Shown piece after piece: positions 15,060 through 21,562 of a stretch of DNA of 42,804 nt. This DNA comes from an uncultured Ruminococcus sp. (GTDB lineage: Bacteria; Bacillota; Clostridia; Oscillospirales; Acutalibacteraceae), in the NCBI GenBank assembly GCA_902778175.1, contig CACYWT010000026.1, positions 432 through 43,235 on the forward strand. Reading direction: 5' to 3'. The notes under the pieces are model-generated. The model was not told where the DNA came from. It ran no database searches and saw nothing but the letters and a program-made list of their open reading frames with translations. The first letter of the stretch is position 1, and each line of letters opens with the position of its first letter. The position numbers and the translations under genes were made by a program.

Positions 15060-15412
15060 TTTTTCACCTCCGTTTGATTAATTAAGTTCACAAATAATTC
15101 ATTTTCTGCTTTATCAAGGTAACAGATCATCACACTACTTTATCTCAAAATAATAATATTTGTAAATATTTGCAAATAATACAGATATTGGTAAAAATGG
15201 GATATACGAGCCAAAAATCGACATTGTTTTCACAATATTATTCGTCGTTTTTCTTAAAAAAATGATAGAAATTAATAAGATTTTCCAAAATTGATTTTTT
15301 TTCGTATTATTTCCAGTTTATCTATTGACAAACTTTAGTAAAAATAGTACTATTAAATTACAAGAATAATGAGTGCTTGTGAAAGTACCCAGGAAAGGGA
15401 GGCAAACAAATT
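15060..15412. other. Divergent regulatory region between spmA and the AbrB-like gene
   Basis: No gene is evident. It is AT-rich, with an imperfect 20-bp palindrome at 15158-15177 (ATTTGTAAAT/ATTTGCAAAT) and the AbrB-like gene's promoter at 15325-15353. No clear sporulation sigma promoter for spmAB could be picked by eye. Confidence 0.5.
15325..15353 (+). promoter_or_regulatory. Promoter of the AbrB-like regulator
   Basis: TTGACA (15325-15330), 17-bp spacer, TACTAT (15348-15353). A leader of about 55 nt leads to the AAAGGGAGG site. Confidence 0.75.
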
Positions 15413-15661
15413 ATGAGAGCTATCGGTTGCGTAAGACAAATTGACAAACTTGGCAGGCTGGTACTGCCGGCGGACATCAGAAAATCGCTGAATATTGTCA
15501 ACGGCGTAGATTCAGTTGAGTTCTTTGTAGACAATGACAGCGTCATAATTAAGAAGTACCGTCCCGCATGTATTTTCTGCAAGTCCGGAGAGAATATTGA
15601 GATCTACAAAGGTCAGACAATCTGCAGCTCATGTCTTTCCGAACTGAAAAAAGGCAAGTAA
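15413..15661 (+). CDS. AbrB/SpoVT-family regulator with C-terminal zinc ribbon
   Basis: An 82-residue protein. Residues 1-50 form the swapped-hairpin AbrB DNA-binding domain (VRQIDKLGRLVLPADIRKSL). The rest is a CxxC...CxxC zinc ribbon (CIFC at about 53-56, CSSC at about 73-76). AbrB-like proteins act as transition-state regulators; this zinc-ribbon form is common in Clostridia, usually with no known target. An excellent ribosome site (AAAGGGAGG) and a consensus-like promoter suggest strong expression. Two hairpins follow. Confidence 0.88.
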   Translation: MRAIGCVRQIDKLGRLVLPADIRKSLNIVNGVDSVEFFVDNDSVIIKKYRPACIFCKSGENIEIYKGQTICSSCLSELKKGK

Positions 15662-15720
15662 TACCAAGCAGATCAAGTGATCCCCCGCATACCAATTCCA
15701 CCAGCGAAAACGGAGCAAAA

Positions 15721-15779
15721 TTGATTATATAGGGATAAGTTTCGGCTTATCCCTATTAATCATTTATGCGGTTTTTTTA
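15721..15779 (+). terminator. Terminator-like hairpin after the AbrB-like gene
   Basis: TAGGGATAAG pairs with CTTATCCCTA around TTTCGG, with flanking partial pairing (ATTGATTA/TTAATCAT). A T-run (GTTTTTTT) follows about 15 bases later. Confidence 0.6.
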
Positions 15780-15814
15780 CCTGTTATTACCATACAGAAA
15801 AATCATGTACCGAC

Positions 15815-15850
15815 ACTGTCCGGATCTGATCCGGACAGTCTTCTTTTTAT
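15815..15850 (+). terminator. Second hairpin with T-rich tail
   Basis: ACTGTCCGGAT and ATCCGGACAGT form an 11-bp stem, followed by CTTCTTTTTAT. It probably acts as a back-up terminator for rightward transcription. Confidence 0.6.
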
Positions 15851-15881
15851 CATATATTCTGCTCAGACGGGTTTTATTCGT

Positions 15882-15922
15882 AAAAAAACTGTCCCTTGCG
15901 CTTTGACACGCAGGGACAGTTT
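15882..15922 (-). terminator. Terminator of the PASTA pseudokinase gene
   Basis: On the minus strand, ACTGTCCC and GGGACAGT with extra inner pairing are followed by TTTTTTT. It lies 14 bases after the stop. Confidence 0.85.
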
Positions 15923-15935
15923 ATTGATATTAGTT

Positions 15936-17570
15936 TTAGTTTGTTGTTTCTGCTCCGGTCGAAATGTTGATGCTGATCTTCGCACCATAGGGCGCCATAT
16001 CTCCGGCATTGTAGTTTTCGTAACCGATAACTCTGCCTGCTTCAACTGTATCGCTTGAGGAATAATTACCCGGCGATGCAATGAATCCGAGCTGGTTCAG
16101 CGAGCTTACCGCAGCTTCCACAGACTGTCCTGCAATAACCGGCAACTCTCTGTTTGCCGAGCCTTTGCTTACCTTGACAACAATAGTTACTCCCTTGTTT
16201 GCTTTGGCATTGACCTCTGGGCTTTGCTCTGCGATCTCGCCCTCTTTGTATTTCTCGCTGAAAATATCTTCATTCGCCTTGATAACAGTATATTCGGAAT
16301 CGGCATTCTGCTTTGCAGCTATATCATTATAATTCTGCCCGACAAGATCGGGAATGAGGATCATATCGGGATCGACGCTTTCCGTAGCTGAGGATTCAAC
16401 CGATTCCTCTGTCGGCGTATTTATAATGAAACCGAAACTGCTATCCGGATGGCTTTTGATCCACATGATACCGGCAACCGCAAGTATCAGCAGACACATC
16501 AGCACCGAAAGTATTCCCCACATATATCCGGGGATACCGCCCTTTTTGGGAGTATACTCATTTGCAGCCTGATTCTGCATTGCGCTGCGGTTAGCCTCGG
16601 TACGCATTGCCTTTACGGTAGGAGCAGCAGAAAGCTGACTGCGCATTTCCTCGAATGTAGCAATACGGTTCTTGGGTGAGACCTGAAGTCCGCCTGCAAG
16701 CGCCGTTACAACGTGAGAAGGAAGGCGCTTGAACACCGCTGTCGGAATCGGGAGCTTTCCGTCAGGCTTGCGGTCGCAGCTGTTTTCGGGAAGTCTGCCC
16801 GTAAGCGCATAGAAAAGCGTTGCAGTAAAGCCGTATATATCGGTAGCCTCGGTAAGCTCCGCACTGTCCATATACTGCTCCATAGCAGCACAGCCGTCCA
16901 TAAGCTCAGGCTCGAAATTCGTGCCGGAACGGCGGATATCGTCGATAGCAAAGCCCGTCAGACGAAGCTTGCCTGCCGTTGTGACGCATATGTTTTCGGG
17001 AGAAACGCCGTAATGTCCTATTCCCGAGGAATGAAGTGAGGATAATGCTGAAATAAGCGGCATGAAAAGTTGTCTTGCCGTATTCCAGTCCACACTTCCG
17101 CCTCTTCTCTCGATAAATTCGGTGAAGGGAATGGAATCGTAATATTCCTCTACAGTGTATGAAACGCCGTTTTCGGTGAAGATATCAAAGATAGGCGCAA
17201 CAGCAGTCAGCTCACGCATTCTTGCTATATTGCGGTAATAGCTGAGAAACTTGTCATTCAGCTCCTTATACCTTTCTTCATATCCGCCCCTGATAACAAC
17301 ATTGGTTTTGCCCTTGGCTCTGCCGCAGATACCGGCAGGCATGAATTCGTGTATGATGACAGGCGAATGCGTAGTTTCACTGTATCCGAGATAACGGGTA
17401 CCCTCTGCATTATTGTCGATCTTTCTGCCGACGAGATAGTTGTCCTGCTGGAGCTTTACTCCAAGCGGGAGAAACGGCGCCGGCTGTTCGGTAGAACGGT
17501 CAAAGCCGCACAGCGGACAGATCTGTTCGCCGAGATTTTCCTTCATACAGCCTAAACAAAGCTGTGCCAT
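15936..17570 (-). CDS. Zinc-ribbon PASTA-domain protein kinase homologue, probably catalytically dead
   Basis: A 544-residue membrane protein: N-terminal four-Cys zinc ribbon (C5, C8, C18, C21), kinase-like domain about 38-315, one membrane helix about 350-375, and two extracellular PASTA repeats. It resembles PrkC/StkP-type Ser/Thr kinases that sense peptidoglycan, but key residues are gone. The ATP-binding Lys is replaced by His74, HRD reads HYG (186-188; Asn193 is kept), DFG reads TGF (205-207), and the Gly loop is degenerate. It is therefore likely a pseudokinase that binds cell-wall muropeptides or recruits partners. I chose ATG 17570 because a GGCGG site is well placed, although the frame is open to 17633. 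Confidence 0.8.
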   Translation of the reverse strand: MAQLCLGCMKENLGEQICPLCGFDRSTEQPAPFLPLGVKLQQDNYLVGRKIDNNAEGTRYLGYSETTHSPVIIHEFMPAGICGRAKGKTNVVIRGGYEERYKELNDKFLSYYRNIARMRELTAVAPIFDIFTENGVSYTVEEYYDSIPFTEFIERRGGSVDWNTARQLFMPLISALSSLHSSGIGHYGVSPENICVTTAGKLRLTGFAIDDIRRSGTNFEPELMDGCAAMEQYMDSAELTEATDIYGFTATLFYALTGRLPENSCDRKPDGKLPIPTAVFKRLPSHVVTALAGGLQVSPKNRIATFEEMRSQLSAAPTVKAMRTEANRSAMQNQAANEYTPKKGGIPGYMWGILSVLMCLLILAVAGIMWIKSHPDSSFGFIINTPTEESVESSATESVDPDMILIPDLVGQNYNDIAAKQNADSEYTVIKANEDIFSEKYKEGEIAEQSPEVNAKANKGVTIVVKVSKGSANRELPVIAGQSVEAAVSSLNQLGFIASPGNYSSSDTVEAGRVIGYENYNAGDMAPYGAKISINISTGAETTN

Positions 17571-18061
17571 ATTGATACCGCCATTCTCCGTACCTGTTTT
17601 CTTTGGAATAATGCGGCGGTACGGATTCCGCAATATCCTGACCTGACAGACGCCGTTAAGACGTCCGATAAATATCTGTTTGATGCCGGTTTGCCGGAAT
17701 ACTTGATTATCTGATAGAAAACAGTCAGCTTTTGCGATAGTTCAGGTTAATGCACCGTCGGCGTACTCAGCCTCGTCCTGCATAAAATATCCCCGCAGAT
17801 CAAAGTATGCTTTCTATCGGAAATCAGTATAAAATTCCGCTCAGAAAATTATACCATAAACACCGCGTAAATTGCAAGTTTTTGGTGCTCAATGTTCCTT
17901 ATGATTACAAAATTGTAAATTTAAACGGAAATATGACTTGAATTTTTTTACAAAATATTGATTTTGTATTATGATTTGCACAAATCTAACAAATAATACA
18001 TTATTTATTTGACATATACGCTAAGGATTGGTAAAATAAAAACTATCCGGAGGTCAGAAAA
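17571..18061. other. Divergent intergenic region with two promoters
   Basis: No protein gene is evident. Minus strand: TTGCAA (17872-17877), 18-bp spacer and an extended -10 TGGTATAAT (TATAAT at 17848-17853) would transcribe the pseudokinase with a leader of about 270 nt. Plus strand: the promoter at 18009-18037. The long leader may hold structure, but I recognise no riboswitch class. Confidence 0.55.
18009..18037 (+). promoter_or_regulatory. Promoter of the phosphopantetheinyl transferase gene
   Basis: TTGACA (18009-18014), 17-bp spacer, TAAAAT (18032-18037). The ribosome site CCGGAGGT lies 7-8 bases before ATG 18062. Confidence 0.8.
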
Positions 18062-18688
18062 ATGATTTACTTACTTGAAAATACAGACTCGCTCGGCGAG
18101 GATTTTATCAGCTCTGCTATAGACGGGCTGAGTCTGCAAAGACTGAAAAGACTTGACACGCTCCGCATTGAGTCCGACAAGATAAACTGCGCGGCGGTTT
18201 ATCTTATGCTCAGATATGCGCTTAAAGCGGAATACGGAATAACTGAAGCTCAGGATTTTATTTTCGGCAAAAACGGAAAACCATATCTTAAAGACAAAAA
18301 CGGGATATTTTTCAGTATGAGCCACTGCCGCAATGCCTGTGCCTGCGTTGTCGCAGATAAGGAAACTGCTGCCGATATAGCTGATCTGCGCAGGATATCC
18401 GACAGGACAGCGAAATACTTTTGCACCGACGAAGAGCTCAGGATCGCAAATGAAAGTGAAAACAAGGACGAAGAGCTTGTCAGACTATGGGCAATGAAGG
18501 AATGTTATTCCAAGCTTGACGGCAGCGGACTGCATCTGAATTACAAGGAAATAGGCGACAAGGAAACCTCAGATCTCAGAATAATACGCGGCGAACGCTA
18601 TTATGCTGCCTTCTGCACCGATTCAAAGGAAGAACCGGTATATCTTACGCCGGAAAAGATACTGAATTACAATTTCAGTGCAAGATAA
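18062..18688 (+). CDS. 4'-phosphopantetheinyl transferase, Sfp-type
   Basis: A 208-residue Sfp/EntD-like enzyme that would move phosphopantetheine from CoA to a serine of carrier proteins. Motifs in order: KNGKPYL, FFSMSHCRNACACVV (matching the family NLSHS...V block), ADIADL at the metal site, and LWAMKECYSKLDGSG matching WxxKEAxxK. The metal motif differs from the usual GxDxE: the second acid is Ala, with Asp one residue later. No polyketide or peptide synthase lies in the window, so the carrier substrate is unknown; the gene stands alone behind its own promoter. Confidence 0.82.
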   Translation: MIYLLENTDSLGEDFISSAIDGLSLQRLKRLDTLRIESDKINCAAVYLMLRYALKAEYGITEAQDFIFGKNGKPYLKDKNGIFFSMSHCRNACACVVADKETAADIADLRRISDRTAKYFCTDEELRIANESENKDEELVRLWAMKECYSKLDGSGLHLNYKEIGDKETSDLRIIRGERYYAAFCTDSKEEPVYLTPEKILNYNFSAR

Positions 18689-18693
18689 TTATT

Positions 18694-18729
18694 CCCCGGA
18701 GCGGAGCACCGCTTTCCGGGGATATCGTT
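18694..18729 (+). terminator. Hairpin after the phosphopantetheinyl transferase gene
   Basis: CCCCGGAGCGG pairs imperfectly with CCGCTTTCCGGGG around AGCA directly after the stop. The T-tail is short (ATCGTTT), so termination strength is uncertain. Confidence 0.5.
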
Positions 18730-18795
18730 TCCCCTCTCCCCTCATTTTCACCGAAAAAGCAACAGATTTTTATTAATAACAGTAACATTCATCTA

Positions 18796-18824
18796 TTGAA
18801 GTTCGGACTCAGTCATTATATAAT
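18796..18824 (+). promoter_or_regulatory. Promoter of the SEDS polymerase gene
   Basis: TTGAAG (18796-18801), 17-bp spacer, TATAAT (18819-18824). Confidence 0.7.
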
Positions 18825-18863
18825 AGTTATCGGGTGGATATCCCATAGTTTTTTTGCAAAGGA

Positions 18864-20054
18864 GTGATCGTTATCGAACGATTTTTCGGAGCAATTCTGG
18901 ATTATTTCAAACGCACGGACAAAACATTCTGGCTGCTGTCCCTGACCGCATCGCTGTACGGCTGTATACTTATTGCAAGCCTGCAGAGAGGCGGAGATGT
19001 CAATTTTCTGCGAACGCAGATAATTGCCGTAGTCATAGGATATACTGCCGCCATTATCATATCTCTGATGGATTACAATTTTATAGCGCGGTGCTGGTGG
19101 CTTATCGGCGGTGTCGCGCTGGCGCTCACCTTTTCGGTATTCTTCATAGGAATGAGAGTCGCCGGTACTGACGACGTAGGCTGGATAAAGCTTCCGGGAG
19201 GAATGACCTTCCAGCCCTCGGAACTGACAAAGATCTGTTTCATCATAACCTTTTCAAAGCATCTGTCGTATCTTGTCGAGCATGACAGGCTGCGCACCTT
19301 TATCGGAGTAATGTCGCTTGCTATCCATGCCGGCGTTCCCGTAATTCTTATCCATATGCAGGGTGACGACGGAGCCGCTCTTGTATTTGCGTGTATGTTT
19401 CTCATAATGACCTTTGCCGCAGGAGTTCAGCTAAGATATTTCATTTTCCTTTTTGTTGCTCTTATTGCTGCGGTACCTCTGGTCTGGTCAAAAATGATGA
19501 ACAGCGATCAGAAAAACAGACTTCTCGTCCTGTTCAGCAATGATAATGAAATGCTGCGTACATACGGCTGGCAGCAGTATCAGGGAAAGATCTCCATTGC
19601 ATCAGGCGGATTATTCGGAAAAGGTCTTTTCAACGGTCCGAGAGTAGAGCGTGATGTTGTACCCTATCAGGAGAATGATTTTATATTTACGGTGGCAGGA
19701 GAAGAACTCGGTATCGTCGGCTGCGCCGCAATACTCCTGTTGTTCGCTCTTATGCTTTTCAAGACGCTCAAGACCGGACATGACGCCTGCAATCCGCTCG
19801 GAAGATTCATCTGCATAGGTTTTTTCTCCCTTATAATAACTCAGGTAGTCATTAATCTCGGAATGGTGCTCGGACTTCTCCCGGTCATCGGTATAACTCT
19901 GCCGTTCTTCAGTTCGGGAGGATCATCTGTGGCGTGTCTGTATCTTGGAGTAGGGCTTGTCCAAAGTGTTTATATGCACCCGACTGACGGCAGAGAAAAG
20001 CCTGTAAGGGTCGAGGTTTCCAAGACGATACAGGGAAGCATTTTCGCGCCGTAA
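18864..20054 (+). CDS. SEDS-family peptidoglycan glycosyltransferase (RodA/FtsW/SpoVE)
   Basis: A polytopic protein of about 396 residues of the SEDS family, which polymerises lipid II into glycan strands with a class B PBP partner. Diagnostic segments: FQPSELTKI in the middle, QGDDGAALV at the catalytic-Asp loop (usually QPDLGTA), GKGLFNG, PYQENDFIFTVAGEELG, and the closing LPFFSSGGSS. Size and the short tail favour RodA/SpoVE over a septal FtsW, but I cannot separate them by eye. Start choice is awkward: AAAGGAG overlaps GTG 18864, while the codon at ideal spacing is ATC (18873); an in-frame TAG lies at 18846. Two small membrane genes follow in the same operon. Confidence 0.85.
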   Translation: MIVIERFFGAILDYFKRTDKTFWLLSLTASLYGCILIASLQRGGDVNFLRTQIIAVVIGYTAAIIISLMDYNFIARCWWLIGGVALALTFSVFFIGMRVAGTDDVGWIKLPGGMTFQPSELTKICFIITFSKHLSYLVEHDRLRTFIGVMSLAIHAGVPVILIHMQGDDGAALVFACMFLIMTFAAGVQLRYFIFLFVALIAAVPLVWSKMMNSDQKNRLLVLFSNDNEMLRTYGWQQYQGKISIASGGLFGKGLFNGPRVERDVVPYQENDFIFTVAGEELGIVGCAAILLLFALMLFKTLKTGHDACNPLGRFICIGFFSLIITQVVINLGMVLGLLPVIGITLPFFSSGGSSVACLYLGVGLVQSVYMHPTDGREKPVRVEVSKTIQGSIFAP

Positions 20055-20071
20055 TAAAGGAGATATGATAG

Positions 20072-20410
20072 ATGGTTGCTGTGATCGGCACTGTAATAGC
20101 AATTATCATGATAGGAATAACGGTACTGTCGGCAATAGCAGTCTGTGCTGCCGTATATGCGGTATGGCTTTTCAACATATTTATGACGGCAATGGTATTT
20201 ATCTTTCCTGTATGTGCGATTTTCCATTTCCTGATATGGTTTTTCATGGACAAAGCCGGACTATTCAGCAAATTCGATGGAAAGAAAAAATACATTTTCA
20301 CAGGGATAAAGATCTATCTGATATTCATGTCAGTATTTTTTCTGATAATGTTTACCACAAGTCTGGGATATCTTCTGTTCCTGAGATTTGAACCCATAAT
20401 GATACCGTGA
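20072..20410 (+). CDS. Small membrane protein, 112 aa, function unknown
   Basis: A hydrophobic protein with three or four predicted membrane segments (about 3-30, 33-58, 80-103) and a short charged loop (DGKKKY). No known domain. It starts 17 bases after the SEDS gene; AAAGGAG is eight bases before ATG 20072 (an ATG at 20065 in another frame is too close to it). Its C-terminal FTTSLGYLLFLRF resembles the end of the next protein, so the two are probably distant paralogues. Coupling to cell-wall synthesis is suggested only by position. Confidence 0.65.
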   Translation: MVAVIGTVIAIIMIGITVLSAIAVCAAVYAVWLFNIFMTAMVFIFPVCAIFHFLIWFFMDKAGLFSKFDGKKKYIFTGIKIYLIFMSVFFLIMFTTSLGYLLFLRFEPIMIP

Positions 20411-20435
20411 TTTTTCAAAAGGAGGATATCAGAGC

Positions 20436-20723
20436 ATGGGTGTTGTATTTTTTTTATGCTTATTTCCGATTTTCGCGGTTATATTGCTTTTATATTTCTT
20501 TCTGGAGCTGTTTTCAAGGATATTTGTTCTCATGGCGCCGCAGATATTCATTGCCGTACTCGCCGCATATTTTCATCTGAAAAAGAAAAATGTTTTCAGG
20601 AAATATGAAAGCAAACGTTTCAATGCGGCTGCTGTCACATTACGCGTTGTCATGATTATTTACATGATTTTCAATCTGATACTTTTCATGATATGCCTTG
20701 GATATCTTTTTTTCTGTAGATAG
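20436..20723 (+). CDS. Small membrane protein, 95 aa, related to the preceding one
   Basis: A hydrophobic protein with three predicted helices (about 3-25, 28-48, 68-93) separated by a basic loop (HLKKKNVFRKYESKRF). AAAGGAGG precedes ATG. The end, MICLGYLFFCR, parallels the C-terminus of the upstream protein. Third gene of the SEDS operon. No function can be assigned from sequence. Confidence 0.65.
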   Translation: MGVVFFLCLFPIFAVILLLYFFLELFSRIFVLMAPQIFIAVLAAYFHLKKKNVFRKYESKRFNAAAVTLRVVMIIYMIFNLILFMICLGYLFFCR

Positions 20724-20782
20724 GAAATCTGCGCCGGAGGATTATTTTTAAAATGCAAATCACCTATAAAGCATTTTTCCTC

Positions 20783-20811
20783 TTGACAAAACGGAACAGT
20801 TATAATATAAT
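20783..20811 (+). promoter_or_regulatory. Consensus promoter of tRNA-Pro
   Basis: TTGACA (20783-20788), a 17-bp spacer and TATAAT (20806-20811) form a perfect sigma-A consensus, as expected for a tRNA gene. Confidence 0.9.
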
Positions 20812-20853
20812 TTATAAGCTGACAGTTATTATTGCAACTGTTCCGCATAATAT

Positions 20854-20929
20854 CGAGGTGTAGCGCAGTTGGTAGCGCGCCTGCTTTGGGAGCAGGATGT
20901 CGCAGGTTCAAGTCCTGTCACCTCGACCA
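20854..20929 (+). tRNA. tRNA-Pro (anticodon UGG)
   Basis: A 76-base cloverleaf. The acceptor stem CGAGGTG pairs with CACCTCG, the D-arm is AGCGCAGTTGGTAGCGC, the anticodon stem CCTGC/GCAGG encloses loop TTTGGGA with anticodon TGG, the T-arm contains GTTCAAGTC, and the 3' CCA is encoded. It has its own promoter and terminator. Confidence 0.96.
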
Positions 20930-20930
20930 A

Positions 20931-20973
20931 AGCGAAAATCCTGACACGGCGTGTCGGGATTTTTGCTTTGTAT
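20931..20973 (+). terminator. Terminator of tRNA-Pro
   Basis: AGCGAAAATCC-GACAC pairs with GTGTC-GGATTTTTGCT around GGC (mismatch positions between the blocks), followed by a T-rich stretch, two bases after the tRNA CCA. Confidence 0.75.
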
Positions 20974-20980
20974 TATTCAT

Positions 20981-21068
20981 TTTTAAGTTTTCAGTTTTAA
21001 GTCTTCAGTTTAACCGTAGCACCGCCTGTGGCGGCTAAATGAATACTGAAAACTTAATACTGAAAAAA
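20981..21068. repeat. Inverted-repeat element built of 14-bp half units
   Basis: The left side has two near-identical tandem 14-mers (TTTTAAGTTTTCAG at 20981 and TTTTAAGTCTTCAG at 20995). The right side carries the inverse (ACTGAAAACTT at 21045-21055, then ACTGAAAAA). The centre holds a hairpin, CCGCC-TGT-GGCGG (21022-21034). It looks like a small non-coding repeat or MITE-like element behind the tRNA. Confidence 0.6.
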
Positions 21069-21562
21069 TAATAATGATTGTGTAACCTCAGCTTTTTCCG
21101 GTATATATAGTCAGTGATGACCGACAGTACCGTGAAAATAATATAGATCCGATCCCATAAATTCAACAGGGATTGATAATAATATGTTTTTTTATTCATT
21201 TTTAATTTTTGAGCCTTCACGGTATTTGTATCATTTTTTCTGCCGATCATCCCAATATATATTTTTGTACTGTCCGGATCATGGGGCTTTATTCTTTTAT
21301 ATTGTCCATTTTTTGGGGTACAGTTTAACCGTGAAAGAAAAAAGTTTACTGCATGAGTTCAGGTCCGATATTTATCTGATGAAAATACCTTCTTACATTC
21401 GTATCACAGCGTACTGCCGCCGCACCCGATTCCGCGTTCTGCTTTTGCAGGACGCAATTTTTTTACGCGCAGCAAGTGATTTTTTCTTTGTGCGGTGGTG
21501 TCTTAAACGGGCGCAGTTAAGGGACGTTCTTTTTACGGAACGTCCCTTGATTCATGTTCTGA
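21069..21562. other. Intergenic region without a convincing gene
   Basis: A + strand frame at 21184-21714 runs into the antisense of the next gene and has an improbable Cys/Phe/Tyr-rich product, so I reject it. The region holds an orphan + strand terminator (21434-21464) and a strong hairpin at 21519-21548 (AAGGGACGTTC with GAACGTCCCTT) close to the stop of the minus-strand gene. The hairpin may protect that mRNA's 3' end. Confidence 0.5.
21434..21464 (+). terminator. Orphan intrinsic terminator
   Basis: GCGTTCTGC and GCAGGACGC around TTTT, then AATTTTTTT. There is no annotated + strand gene upstream, so it may end an unrecognised small transcript. Confidence 0.55.
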
